Part shown: piece by piece, positions 33,434 through 43,500 of the stretch
Layout of the letters: each line of letters starts with the position of its first letter
Position numbering within the stretch: position 1 is the stretch's first letter
Origin: Bryobacterales bacterium
GTDB taxonomy: Bacteria > Acidobacteriota > Terriglobia > Bryobacterales > Bryobacteraceae
Reading direction: 5' to 3'
NCBI GenBank assembly: GCA_020851555.1
Contig: JADZCM010000028.1
Span: 34,967-98,966 of the forward strand
DNA: 64,000 nucleotides
Made by a program: the position numbers and the translations under genes
The notes under the pieces: model-generated
Told to the model about the DNA's origin: nothing
Seen by the model: only the letters and a program-made list of their open reading frames with translations
Database searches by the model: none

Positions 33434-34572
33434 AGGTCTTTCTCCTTATTCGAGCCGGCGCTCTCCAGCTCTGAAATGGCCTCCCGCCACCTGGACCGCA
33501 GTTCGCGCCGGTACTCGGCCAGCGGCATCCGGCGCTCACGCGCCTCGCGCCACAGCCGTGCTTCCGCTTCCAGGACGCCCCGCTCCACGCCGGAGGCTCG
33601 GCGAAGTCCGTCCGCCTCAAACCCGTACAACAGCATGCTGGCGGGAGGCAGCGCGTAGTTGTCCGGAAGCCCCAGGGAGCGAAAAGGGAATCCTTCCGAC
33701 CAGTCCGTGTGGTAGCCGATCCGCAGGTTGCGGGGATTCACCGAGACCTGCGCGTGCGTCACGCAGTTGGAGGCGGGGATGCCGTAACGCGACCGGAGCA
33801 TCTCCACCAGCACGCGCCCTGCATGAATCTGCGCGGAGTTCAAAGAGGATTCCGACCCCGCCGCCGGGCTCCGTGTTTCGAAGGCCACCGCCAGGAAGCT
33901 CTCGTTCAGCTTCACGTAGACCCGCTCGCCGTCGGCCCAGACAGACCACCCGGCGTGGTTGGCGGCGTCGCTCTCCGCCACCACCCGGTGAACGCGGCCG
34001 AACCGGTCCACGACGAAATGGTAGGAGCGGTGGGCGAGCACATATTCCAGCAGGTTCCTCCCGATCCGCTTCAGCGCCGCTGTCTTCGGCTCTTCGAAAT
34101 CCACCATCTGCGTCTCGGTGGTGTGAAACACGATCCCCACCGGCTCGGTGTGGATGGCGGGCGCGCCGCCTCCGGCATGGGCCGCGAGCGCGGCATAGCG
34201 GCGCGGATGCGTCGAGACCGCCGGCAGGCTCTCGATCCGCAACCCGTTGCTGTAGGTTTCAAACTGCTCCGTCCGGTCCACCAGCCACACCGCCGGAACA
34301 TCGTCCGGGAGGTTCCTGAGCCCGATGGCCAAGGGGGCGGCGGCCGGCGCGCGCGTCTCGGTGTGGAAGCCCGCGGGGAAGGCCAGCAGTAGGGGCGCCA
34401 GCAGCAGGAAAGGGGACCAGCGCGTCCGGCCACGCGGAGGGGCGAGCACCGGCAGGCCGTGCCGTGTCATGCGGCGCAGGTAGCTCAGCTTCCGGACGGG
34501 GCTTCGTATCAGATCCGCCCGGGAGTCGAGCGACCGGAGCGCCGCCCGGTCCAATTCCCGATACACGAGCAT
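33430..34572 (-). CDS. Membrane-anchored PGRP/amidase_2-type amidase
   Basis: N-acetylmuramoyl-L-alanine amidase-like protein with a cytosolic tail. Residues 1-52 are polar, 54-68 a single membrane segment (PFLLLAPLLLAFPAG), and the rest periplasmic. The catalytic domain has the zinc ligands H150 (GIVFHTTET), H206 (AANHAGW) and H273 (VTHAQVSVNP) and the strand YHFVVDRFGRVHRVV, matching the amidase_2 fold that cleaves peptidoglycan stem peptides. Near the N-terminus no signal cleavage site is seen, so it should remain anchored. Its stop overlaps the start of the actin-like ATPase (ATGA). No strong ribosome site precedes ATG 34572. Confidence 0.82.
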   Translation of the reverse strand: MLVYRELDRAALRSLDSRADLIRSPVRKLSYLRRMTRHGLPVLAPPRGRTRWSPFLLLAPLLLAFPAGFHTETRAPAAAPLAIGLRNLPDDVPAVWLVDRTEQFETYSNGLRIESLPAVSTHPRRYAALAAHAGGGAPAIHTEPVGIVFHTTETQMVDFEEPKTAALKRIGRNLLEYVLAHRSYHFVVDRFGRVHRVVAESDAANHAGWSVWADGERVYVKLNESFLAVAFETRSPAAGSESSLNSAQIHAGRVLVEMLRSRYGIPASNCVTHAQVSVNPRNLRIGYHTDWSEGFPFRSLGLPDNYALPPASMLLYGFEADGLRRASGVERGVLEAEARLWREARERRMPLAEYRRELRSRWREAISELESAGSNKEKDL

Positions 34573-34612
34573 TTATCGTCTGAAGGGCCGGCCGGGTATA
34601 TACTGAGTGGCT

Positions 34613-35593
34613 ATGAAATTGGTGTATCTCGGCTTCTTTCTGGCGATGGCCGTTGGTCTGGCCCAGCAGGGCTGGTATCCCCACGAAGGCGGACTGTTGA
34701 AGTACCGCGTTCAGATCCGTTTTGGCGAGGAACCGGACACCATGCCCGACGGCTGGAAGTTCGGCCGCGTCTCCGCGGTCGCCGTCGATCCGGCGGGCAA
34801 CGTCTACGTCTTCCACCGCGGGAATAAAGCGGATCCGATCGTGGTCTTCAGCCCGCAGGGCCAGTATCTCCGCAGTTGGGGAAAGGGCTTGTTCGCCAAT
34901 CCGCATGGGATACGCATCGACCGCCAGAATCACGTCTGGGTCACGGATACGAACCTGCACATGGTGATGGAATTCACCAGCGAGGGCCAACTGCTGAGAT
35001 CCTGGGGCGTCAAAGGCAAAGCCGGCGCGACCCCCGACACCTTCAACCGCCCCACCGACGTGGCGTTCCTTCCCAGCGGCGACTTCTTTGTGACCGACGG
35101 TTACGGCAACTCGCGCGTGGTGAAGTTCTCGCGCGAGGGGAAGTACCTGATGGAGTGGGGCAAGCGCGGCACGGGGCCGGGCGAGTTCGACCTCCCCCAC
35201 GCCATCGTCATCGATTCACGGCAGAACCTCTACGTGAGCGACCGGGAGAACAACCGCATACAGATCTTCGACGCGAACGGCACATTCCTGCGCCAGTGGA
35301 CGCACCTGGGCGCAACCCAGGGCATGGACATCAACTCCCGGGACGAACTCTGGATCGTCACCCACCGCAACAAGGAAGAGAACATCGCCTACGACACGCT
35401 GGCGGGCCGGATCATGCGCATCGATGCCGCCACGGGCAGGATCCTCGGCGCCATGGAGAGCCCCGGCCACTGGCTGGCGCTGGCCCCCGGCCCGGAGATC
35501 TACATCGGCAGCCTCACCGGCAACGTCTTCAAGTGGTACCCCGGCTGGAGCGCCGGTCTCCGCGAGCAGGCTCCCGGCGTGGTGGCGAAGTAG
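34613..35593 (+). CDS. Secreted NHL/six-bladed beta-propeller protein
   Basis: Secreted beta-propeller resembling peptidyl-alpha-hydroxyglycine amidating lyase (PAL). Signal peptide MKLVYLGFFLAMAVGLAQ from ATG 34613; a GTG two codons earlier is possible. Repeats include VAVDPAGNVYVFHRG, GIRIDRQNHVWVTDT, DVAFLPSGDFFVTDGYGNSRVVKFS and AIVIDSRQNLYVSDRENNRIQIFD. The blade spacing and the metal-site-like His and Tyr residues fit the PAL group, but bacterial members usually have unknown roles. TATACT lies 8 nt before the ATG, so the message may be nearly leaderless; the matching -35 is poor. It is divergent from the amidase gene and convergent with the cytochrome gene. Confidence 0.82.
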   Translation: MKLVYLGFFLAMAVGLAQQGWYPHEGGLLKYRVQIRFGEEPDTMPDGWKFGRVSAVAVDPAGNVYVFHRGNKADPIVVFSPQGQYLRSWGKGLFANPHGIRIDRQNHVWVTDTNLHMVMEFTSEGQLLRSWGVKGKAGATPDTFNRPTDVAFLPSGDFFVTDGYGNSRVVKFSREGKYLMEWGKRGTGPGEFDLPHAIVIDSRQNLYVSDRENNRIQIFDANGTFLRQWTHLGATQGMDINSRDELWIVTHRNKEENIAYDTLAGRIMRIDAATGRILGAMESPGHWLALAPGPEIYIGSLTGNVFKWYPGWSAGLREQAPGVVAK

Positions 35594-35687
35594 CCGCCGC
35601 GCACGGCCGGCGGCCGCGGTGGAGGCGCGGCAGCCCTCGATCCACTCTCTCCGCCGGAGCGGATGCAAGGATGCGCCGCCTTGTGCG

Positions 35688-36290
35688 CTACTTCTTCGAG
35701 TTCAGATAGGCGATGATGTGGCCCATCTCCGCGGCGGTCATCGTCTGCCAGGCAGTGTTCCGGGAAACCATGCGCGCGAGCATGCCCTCGCCGTGCTCCC
35801 AGAGGCTCTGAACCATCGAGTAGGCGGAGACGTTGCCCGCCAGCCGGGTCAGATCGGGCGCCTGGTAGCTGTCGTCGTGACAAGACGCGCACAGCTTGGC
35901 TTCAAACACCTTGCGGCCCTGGGCGGCGTTGCCGGGCTTGTCGGAGCCGGCCGCGCCTCCGAAGTAAACGAAAAGGTCCGCCGCCTGCTGTTCGGTGATC
36001 TTGGGCCGCGAGATGCCCGCCGTTTTCATCGCCTCCCACATCTTGGTCACGTGACTCCACATGGAGCCGGCCAAGGTGTTCGGCGTATAGGTCTGGCCCG
36101 CCTTGGGCCCCAGCGCCGGAGCGCTGGCGCCGCCCGCGCCCCTGACACTGTGGCAGGTGGAGCACCGGAGTTCGTTAAACAGCTTTTCGCCGCGTCCGGC
36201 GTTGCCCTGAGGCCCCTGCGCCAGGATACACGCGGAGGGGAGCAGGACGGCGGCTGAGATAACGAGGAAGTACGATGTTGATCGCGCCAT
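35688..36290 (-). CDS. Diheme c-type cytochrome
   Basis: Periplasmic electron carrier with two covalent hemes. Signal peptide at residues 1-24 (ending ACILAQ; the Cys there could alternatively be lipidated). Heme motifs are CSTCH (about residue 43) and CASCH (about 133). Met candidates for the axial ligand include MWSHVTKMW and MVQSLWEHGEGM. The sequence is a tandem of two cytochrome c domains of about 85 residues. It probably accepts electrons from a dehydrogenase, which is not in the window. The C-terminus, AEMGHIIAYLNSKK, is a normal class I end. A GC-rich fold separates it from the convergent propeller gene. Confidence 0.9.
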   Translation of the reverse strand: MARSTSYFLVISAAVLLPSACILAQGPQGNAGRGEKLFNELRCSTCHSVRGAGGASAPALGPKAGQTYTPNTLAGSMWSHVTKMWEAMKTAGISRPKITEQQAADLFVYFGGAAGSDKPGNAAQGRKVFEAKLCASCHDDSYQAPDLTRLAGNVSAYSMVQSLWEHGEGMLARMVSRNTAWQTMTAAEMGHIIAYLNSKK

Positions 36291-36334
36291 ACGGCCTTAG
36301 CTTAAGGCTTGCCGCGGCGCGATACAACCGGGGC

Positions 36335-39300
36335 CTACCCCCAGTCGCACAGGCTCTCTACGTAGGCGGCGGAGCCGTCGCGCAGCCAGGGGTCCAGTTG
36401 GGCCACTTCCTTGAGCTGCTGGCCGCGGCGCCGGCTGACCACGATGTACCGGCACTCCAACTCCGGCAGGGTGGTCATGTCGCCCCAGAGTTTCTCGAAC
36501 TGCGCCACAGGGAAGATATCTTCCTGACCCCGGCCCCAGCGCCGCTTGACATCCTTCAGGGTCACGTAGGTCGGCATCCGCGCCGCCATGCCGCGCACGG
36601 CTTCGGTCACCCTCGCCGCGTCCGCGAGGTCCTCCCGCGACAGGCCGAACACGGCCAGCAGGCGGTCGATGTCGAGCCAGAAGGTGTTGCTGTTGTAGTA
36701 GGAGAGGTCAAACTCCAGCGCCTCGTAAGGGAACGCCAGCCCCTCGACCAGCCGCGGCCTGCCGTCGACCCGGGCGAGGCCGCCGCCCCTGTCCTCCACC
36801 TCACGCGCAATGACCTCCACCGTAAGGCCGGCGTTGCTGGCCAGGTGCAGGCCCAGCAGAGCCGGGTCGACGTCGGCGCCCAAGGTGTCGACGTTGTGAA
36901 GCATGAGGCAGCGCAGCCGCGGATTCTCGTCCAGAAGGCTCGCCAGGACGCCGTTCCTCAGCAGGTTCGGGATCTCGTACCAGTGGCCGACCGGATGCAA
37001 GCACTGCTCGGGAAGGTTGTCCGTGTAGTCGGAGGCTTCCCCCGCGGTTTCCGCCCAGTGTATGAGCGCGGCGCGCAGGCTGTCGCGAACTTTCTGCTTC
37101 TGCTCGTCCAGGATCTGCTGCGGCATCTCCTCCCAGGCGAAACGCAGGTCCCGCACCATGGGAACCAGGCGCAGCCCTACCATGCGGCCCGGCGAAAGGC
37201 GGAGCGGCCCCTCGTAGCCGTAGTTGCCGGCGGCCCGCAGGTGCCTCTCGGTGGGGCCGTGCGTCAGGTGGCTGGTGGTCACCACGTGAGGCAACCCACG
37301 GCCCAGGCGGCGTCCCAGCCGGCGGCTCTTGGCCAGATGGACCTCCAGGAACGTGCGGTGGCGCCCGCCGAGCCTGGCGAATGGATTCAGCGCTTTCACA
37401 ACCCCCGCGCCATGCGTCCACCGGCTTCCCACACCGCCCGCCAGGGTCACGACCGCCGCCGCTCCTTCGGCCAGAGCGTCCAGGCCGGCCTGCCGCAGTT
37501 GCTCGGGGAGTTCCGGCCGGGTGTCCGTGACATCTTCCGGCAGGACGTCCACGATGCTGGAGGCTACCGGCAGCCGGTTCTGGGCCAGGCCGATGCGGCC
37601 GGCCCGCAGTTCGGCACGGATTCTTTCGTGCTGCACCCGGTCAAAACCGTATTCGTCCAGCAGCCGCGACAATTCCTGCCGGCGGTCCGTCGCCGACTGC
37701 GCCGCCTGCGGGAGCAGGTTGTCGAACAGCGCCTGGATCTGGCCGGCCAGTTCCGGCCGGCCCCGGCAGGCCGCCCCGAACTGCTCCAGTTCCGCCCGCC
37801 GCGCCCGGGCGAGCCGCACGGATTCCTGCTTGAGCAGCGACGGAACAGTCAGGGTGTAGTAGCCGGAAGGGAGCAGGGCATCCGCTCCTGTCTTCAGTTC
37901 CGCCCAGGAGCCCCGCTCGTTGATCTGGAAGTCGTAGACCACCGGCTCCATGGCGAAAGGAACACCGGATTCCAGCCCGCGCTTCAGGCCGCTCATAATG
38001 GCGCCCAGCCGCTGCTGCGCCCGGGACTTCACCGCGGGATCGAACAGGAAGCCCATGCCGCCGCCGGACATCCCGCCAAGCATCCAGAAGCCCCAGAAAC
38101 CCTCCCTGAACTCGGCCTTCACGCGTTCGATCAGCAGTTCGGTGAAGTGGTTCTCGGCCCACGGGATGATCGTCTGGATGGGCCGCTGGAAGTTCCTGTG
38201 GGTAAGCGCGCCCAACGTCCGGATGTCGCCCGCGCGCAGAGCCGATACAATCTCGTCCAGCGTTCCGATGGCCTCCTGCCGCGCCGTCCACTCTCTGGAG
38301 GAGCGCAACAGGTACCTCTCGGTCACCATCTCCAGGATCGGCCCGACATCCTGCGCCATGCCGCCGTGCACCAGCACCAGGCTCCGCTGAAGAGCCTCCC
38401 GCGTCCCGGCCGGGATCTCCTCTTCCGAAAACACATGGTGGCCCGGAAGCAGGCAGCCCCGGCTCACGCCGAATTCGACGTCATCCTCAGCCGCCGCCAC
38501 GCCGGAGATCAGCTTGATGCCCGGCCACACACCGCCCGAATCCTGCCACCCGCCCCCGGAGCCTGCCAGCCACTCGCCCAGAATGGCGCGGGCCGCCACC
38601 AGCCTCCGCTCCCGCTCCTCGAGATGTCCGGTGAGGTTCGCTATCTGTCCAGTCGCGCGCATGAGCACGGCGATGAGGCACGCCAGCAAACTTGTCGAGA
38701 CCGCCAGGCGCGAGCCCTTGGGTATGTCGTTCACCCTGCTGACCACTTCCAGGCCGTGGCCGGCCCTGCCGGTGAGCTGTTCCAGCAGGCCCCCCAACGC
38801 TTGCCCGGAACCCTCCATGCCGGGCGGAACCAGTCCGGAAGCGATGGCGGCGGCTTTCAGCAACCCGAGGTAGTCCCGCGCGTAGTCGAAGACGCCCTCC
38901 AGCGAGGTCACCTCGGCCACGCACCCGAGGTCCACGCTGGCCAGCCGGAGGACCGGCTCGTCAATCAGGCGGAAGTAGGCCTCCACCGGCGGGCGCGGCT
39001 CGCCGGGTGCGTCGCCCTGCCGGACCGCCAGGTTGATCGAGGCGTTGATCACCCGGGCGCCCTCCGGGTAGTCCATCCCGAGGAAGAAGATGTCGCTCCA
39101 GCCGCTGTGGGAGAAATCCATCCGCACGGGCGTGGCTTCGCGGAGGACCGGATAGAGGCCGGTCGCCGCATCCGGAGAAGCCAGTTCGGGACGGATCCGG
39201 ATGGGGTGGTCCGCGGGATGTCCGGTGCGGAACATCCACTGGTTGCCGCGGACGCTGCGGACGCTCCGGCGCACCTGGTCGGCGAGGGTCTGGAAGGCCA

Positions 39301-39667
39301 GGCCGCGGTAGGCGGCGGCAAGCGCGCTGGAAAGGGCCGCGCACACTCCCTGCTCCGACTGCGCCGCGAGGAAGGACCGGATGGCCTCTTCGTACCGTCT
39401 CTCCAGCAGGTGCTTGTATCCTTCATAGGGAACCCGCCCTTCCAGGCGGACCCCGGGACGGAAAGGCAGGTGAAACCGGTGGATGGCGGACAGGAAGAAG
39501 AGCGCGCGCACGCGCTCGTAAAGGTTCCGGCTCTGGCGCCGGAAGTCCTCCAGGTAGCTGCACTCCTCCAGCAGCAGATGAACCGCGGCTCTCTGGCAGA
39601 AGTGATCGAGCGGCAGGTTCCGTACTCTGGGATCCTGCTCGGTGATGATCCGCGTCAGTTCGCTCAC
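36335..39667 (-). CDS. Fucokinase-like GHMP kinase fused to UDP-sugar pyrophosphorylase-like domain
   Basis: Large fusion (1110 residues) for sugar activation. Residues about 180-560 are an L-fucokinase-like GHMP kinase: VRMDFSHSGWSD (motif 1), IPKGSRLAVSTSLLA at 315-329 (ATP loop), GGGWQDSGGVWPGIKL at 371-386 and GGMSGGGMGF at 531-540 (motif 3). Residues 735-1100 are a nucleotidyltransferase of the UAP/UGP type with LAGGVGSRW at 742-750 and K758. In Bacteroides Fkp and plant FKGP the pyrophosphorylase lies N-terminal and the kinase C-terminal; here the order is reversed. The reaction would be sugar to sugar-1-phosphate to NDP-sugar. No signal peptide. Its start overlaps the stop of the GalU-like gene (ATGA). 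Confidence 0.85.
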   Translation of the reverse strand: MSELTRIITEQDPRVRNLPLDHFCQRAAVHLLLEECSYLEDFRRQSRNLYERVRALFFLSAIHRFHLPFRPGVRLEGRVPYEGYKHLLERRYEEAIRSFLAAQSEQGVCAALSSALAAAYRGLAFQTLADQVRRSVRSVRGNQWMFRTGHPADHPIRIRPELASPDAATGLYPVLREATPVRMDFSHSGWSDIFFLGMDYPEGARVINASINLAVRQGDAPGEPRPPVEAYFRLIDEPVLRLASVDLGCVAEVTSLEGVFDYARDYLGLLKAAAIASGLVPPGMEGSGQALGGLLEQLTGRAGHGLEVVSRVNDIPKGSRLAVSTSLLACLIAVLMRATGQIANLTGHLEERERRLVAARAILGEWLAGSGGGWQDSGGVWPGIKLISGVAAAEDDVEFGVSRGCLLPGHHVFSEEEIPAGTREALQRSLVLVHGGMAQDVGPILEMVTERYLLRSSREWTARQEAIGTLDEIVSALRAGDIRTLGALTHRNFQRPIQTIIPWAENHFTELLIERVKAEFREGFWGFWMLGGMSGGGMGFLFDPAVKSRAQQRLGAIMSGLKRGLESGVPFAMEPVVYDFQINERGSWAELKTGADALLPSGYYTLTVPSLLKQESVRLARARRAELEQFGAACRGRPELAGQIQALFDNLLPQAAQSATDRRQELSRLLDEYGFDRVQHERIRAELRAGRIGLAQNRLPVASSIVDVLPEDVTDTRPELPEQLRQAGLDALAEGAAAVVTLAGGVGSRWTHGAGVVKALNPFARLGGRHRTFLEVHLAKSRRLGRRLGRGLPHVVTTSHLTHGPTERHLRAAGNYGYEGPLRLSPGRMVGLRLVPMVRDLRFAWEEMPQQILDEQKQKVRDSLRAALIHWAETAGEASDYTDNLPEQCLHPVGHWYEIPNLLRNGVLASLLDENPRLRCLMLHNVDTLGADVDPALLGLHLASNAGLTVEVIAREVEDRGGGLARVDGRPRLVEGLAFPYEALEFDLSYYNSNTFWLDIDRLLAVFGLSREDLADAARVTEAVRGMAARMPTYVTLKDVKRRWGRGQEDIFPVAQFEKLWGDMTTLPELECRYIVVSRRRGQQLKEVAQLDPWLRDGSAAYVESLCDWG

Positions 39668-40536
39668 CGGCGAGCCTCAGCCTCCGCGGCGGCGCCGGAT
39701 TCATCGAGCGCCAGGACTTCGAACAACTGGCTCAGCACTTCCTCGCGGTCCTTGCCGCTCATCGCGAGCGCGAACTGGGCGATGAAGAGACCGTAGCGGG
39801 CGCCCAGGTCGAAGCGCCGGCCGGGAAGCTCGCAGGCCAGGTAGCGCTCCCGCTCCGCCAGCCCCGCCAGGGCGGCGGAGAGGCTGGCGCTGCTCCGGGG
39901 GTGATGGCGCAGCAAGTCCCCCAATATCTCCATCACGCCGGCCGTGAGCACGTGCATGCCGAAGAAACATAGGTAGTGGCCGGCTCTCAATCCGGGCACG
40001 ACGATCTTCTGCTCCGCCTCGGTGGGAGTGGGCTTCTCCAGCACCGTATCGATCCTGTAGATGCCCGCCTTCCCGGCGACGGGCTGTCCTCCCACGGCGC
40101 CGAAACGGCCGAGAAGCCCCTCCCGGGTCGGCTGCACGGCGGAAACCGCGCATTCCTCCCTCTCGGCGACGGATACCAGCGCGGAGGCGCATCCGCCGGC
40201 GCGGCGGTTCACGTAAAGGTGGTCGCCGACCATGTGCAGGAAAGGATCGCCGCCCACGAACTCGCGCGCCTGGAAAACCGCGTGGCCGTATCCGAGGGGT
40301 TCGTTCTGCTCCCTGAAATGGACCCGTCCGCGGTGATCGTCAAGGACCTGGCTGTAAGGCTCCCGGTCCCCCGGGCTTACGACCAGGCATACCTCCTCGG
40401 CGCCCGCCCGGCAGGCTTCGTCCAGCAGGAGGGCCAGGACGCTGCGCGGCGCGCCGCCGCCGCTGACGAGCGTCTGAAGGGGCAGCCGGCGCTGCCTGGG
40501 GCCGGCCACCGTAACAACGCACTTTCGGATCTTCAT
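39664..40536 (-). CDS. Diverged GalU-like sugar-1-phosphate nucleotidyltransferase
   Basis: Nucleotidyltransferase-fold protein of 290 residues similar to UTP-glucose-1-phosphate uridylyltransferase (GalU). Conserved pieces are EQNEPLGYGHAVFQAR, VGDHLYVN, LEKPTPTEAEQ, FFGMHVLTAGVMEIL and FDLGARYGLFIAQFALAM. The nucleotide loop is not canonical: where GalU has GxGTRFLP followed by PKEMLP, this protein has GPRQRRLP (12-19) and no matching catalytic Lys. Catalysis is therefore doubtful, or the nucleotide differs. It is co-translated with the kinase/pyrophosphorylase fusion via a 4-nt overlap, so it may be a regulatory partner or supply another step of the same pathway. Confidence 0.8.
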   Translation of the reverse strand: MKIRKCVVTVAGPRQRRLPLQTLVSGGGAPRSVLALLLDEACRAGAEEVCLVVSPGDREPYSQVLDDHRGRVHFREQNEPLGYGHAVFQAREFVGGDPFLHMVGDHLYVNRRAGGCASALVSVAEREECAVSAVQPTREGLLGRFGAVGGQPVAGKAGIYRIDTVLEKPTPTEAEQKIVVPGLRAGHYLCFFGMHVLTAGVMEILGDLLRHHPRSSASLSAALAGLAERERYLACELPGRRFDLGARYGLFIAQFALAMSGKDREEVLSQLFEVLALDESGAAAEAEARR

Positions 40537-40593
40537 GGTCTCGGTCGCGCTACTGTGTGCAGTGTACCTGATCCGGGACCCGCCCGAGGGTCT

Positions 40594-43500
40594 TTACCCC
40601 GCGGCGGCGGTGGCGTCCGGTTGCCCGGCTGTGATACCGGCCAGCCCGAACTCCGCCGTGAACAGGAAACGGCTTCCCCTTCCCAACTCGCTTTCCACCC
40701 AGATCTGCCCGTTCATGAGTTCGACCAGGCTGTGGCAAATCGCCAGGCCCAGGCCGGTTCCTCCGTACCGCCGGGTGGTGGAGCCGTCCACCTGCCGGAA
40801 AGCCTCGAAGATGACCTTCATCTTGTCGGGCGGGACGCCGATGCCCGTGTCCTCCACCGCGAACAGCAGCGACAGCCGCCCGGCCCCGGCGGGCTGCTCG
40901 TCCGCCGGCCCTACGGCCACCCGGATGCCCCCCTCCTGCGTGAACTTCACGGCGTTGCCGACCAGGTTCATCAGGATCTGGCGAAGCCTGCCGGGGTCGC
41001 CCACCAACGGTTGCCGCGCTTCCGGGTCCACCTCCAGCGCGAGCGTGAGCCCCTTCCTCCGGACAAGAAACTCCAGCAGCCGCAGCACGTCCGAGGCGCA
41101 GTCTTCCACCTGGAACTCGGTGTTCTCGAGGACCAGCCGGCCGGCTTCGATCTTGGAGAAGTCCAGGATGTCGTTCAACAGCGCCAGGAGACTCTGGGCC
41201 GAGCTTTGCGTCAGTTCGAGGTATTCCCGCTGCTCCCGCTCCAGGCTGGTCATCAGGGCCAGTTCGGTCATCCCCAGGATTCCGTTCAGCGGCGTGCGGA
41301 TCTCGTGGCTCATTTTGGCGAGGAATTCCCCCTTGAAGCGGCTCGCCTGCTCGGCCTTTTCCTTGGCTTCGGCCAGTTCTTGCGTGCGGTCGGCAACGGC
41401 CTTCTCCAGCGCCTTGTGGCGGGCGACCATCACGCGCAGGCGCCTGAGGAAGAGAGTCCGGATGGACAGGCTCACGGCCGCCGCCAGCAACACAGCCCCC
41501 CACCAGCGGGTCCACCAGGCGGGGGCGACCTTGATGGAAAGCCGCGCCAGAGCCGGATCAACGGCCTCCGACGGGTGCGTGGCTTGGACCTCGAAGGTGA
41601 AGTGGCCGGATGGCAGACTGGGCAGTTCCACCTGTTTCTGGTGCGTCTCCTGCCAGGAGTTGTTCAGGCCGGCTACACGGTACCGGAAGCCCACTGAGTC
41701 CTCCAGCCGGAAGCTCAAAGAGGTGAAGCGGATGGTCAGGTTCCTGCGCGGGCCTGGGAGGCGCACCTCACCAAACGGACGCCGCGCTTGCCGGCCGTCC
41801 AGCACTTCGGTGATGAGCGCCCCGGCGCCCGCCTCCCGCGCCGTCCCAGACGGACGGTAGTGCGATAAGCCGCCGCTGGTGCCGACCCAGATGCCGCCGT
41901 CGGCTTCAGCCAACAGGCCGTTTATATCGCAGTCCTCCCAGATGAGCCCGGAGTCCTTGCCGTAATGCGTCCACCGGCCGTTGTGCCAGACATCCACCCC
42001 GGCCTCCGTGCCGGCCCATAGCCGCCCGTCGCGGTCGGTGGCGAGCGCATATACTTTCCCCGTGAGCATCCCGTCCTGCGTGCCGTAGTGCTTCAGCCGG
42101 ACGGCATCCGCCGTCCGTTCCAGCCGCGATACGCCAAGAGGTTCCTGGTAGGCTACCCACATGCAGCCATCCCCTTCGGCCACGGCCACGAGCGAATCGT
42201 CCAGCAGGCCGTCGCTGGAGCCGATTTGGCGCCAGGTCCCACGCTCGAGCAACAACAGGCCGGCCGAACTCGGAACCCAGACGCGGCCGGCGCTGTCCAC
42301 GATTGGCTGGTAGAAGCGACGCCGGGCGTCTCCAGGCACGTCTTCAAGCTCGAAACGAGGGCTCCCGGCCGGGCCAACGCCACGAAACAGGCCTCCTTGG
42401 GTACTGACCCACAGCGTGCCCTCCGGGTCCTCGGCAATCCCCTCGACAACGATTTCAGTCAGCCCTGATTTGGGGCCGAAGGACCTCTGTATGCGTCCTT
42501 GACCGTCTAAGAGCGTCAACCCGCCCGGGCTCGTCCCCGCCCAGACGGCGCCGCGGCGGGTCACGGCGATGGCGCGCGCCCGGGAACCCGGCAATCCTGT
42601 CTCCCGGGTGATGTTGAGCCAGCGCGATGAACCGGCGGGCAGCATGCTGACCCCCAGGCTGGTCCCGGCCCACAGGTTTCCCGACGGATCGCGGCGGACG
42701 GCCCAGATCGTGTCGTGCAGCAGCCCGTCGGCTCTGGTCCAGGCCTCCCATTCTCCGTACCCAAGCCACCGGTATAGCCCCCTCCCCCTGGTCGCCACCC
42801 AAACCGAGCCTTCCCGGTCGACCAGGGCGTCGGCGACTGAACTCCGTCCGAACCCAGCCGCCGGCCGCGCCAGCTTCCACGTGCGCCCGGCCAGCAGCGC
42901 TAATCCTTCTTCGCTCGGCACCGCCACCCTGCCCCCGGGCAGCACGCGCATTCTGGTGGCCGTGATGTTGGCGGGGAGGCGGCCCGCGTCCACCAGTTCC
43001 GCGCGCCGGCCGCCCCGGCGCCACACGTAGAGCCGCTGGGCGCTGCGAATCCAAGTATCCCCTTGCGGGTCGGTGAGGACGCCGCTCCAGGAGTCGGAGG
43101 GCAGCCCCAGGCGCTTCCCGAGATCCACGATCCGCCCCTCTCCCTCCAGACGGCAGAGTCCGGACGCGCAGCCGAACCACACCACGCCCCCGCCTTCCAC
43201 GTAAACGCCGGCAACGGGCTGTTGCGTGATCCACTCGTCTCGCACCACCCCGGCGGCTATCCGGCTGACGCGGCGCAATCCTGCCGCCGAGGCCACGTAG
43301 ACCCGGCCCTGTTCATCCACATCCAGGCAAGTTGCGCCGGCCACTTCGGCGGGAGGATTCAGAGGGATCGCCCGCGCCTCCGTTCTTCTCACAACCACCA
43401 GTCCTCGCCGCGTTCCCGCCCATATCGAACCGTCCGGAGAAGCCGCCAGGCTTTGCACGTCCATGCTCAGGAAGGTCTCCAGGTTCCCGACCGGCTCGAA

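Noticed and set aside
36275..39796. A 1173-codon open frame on the plus strand
   Set aside because: It is antisense to the kinase/pyrophosphorylase fusion, has no recognisable domain, ribosome site or signal, and reads as the Arg/Gly/Pro/His-rich shadow typical of high-GC genes.
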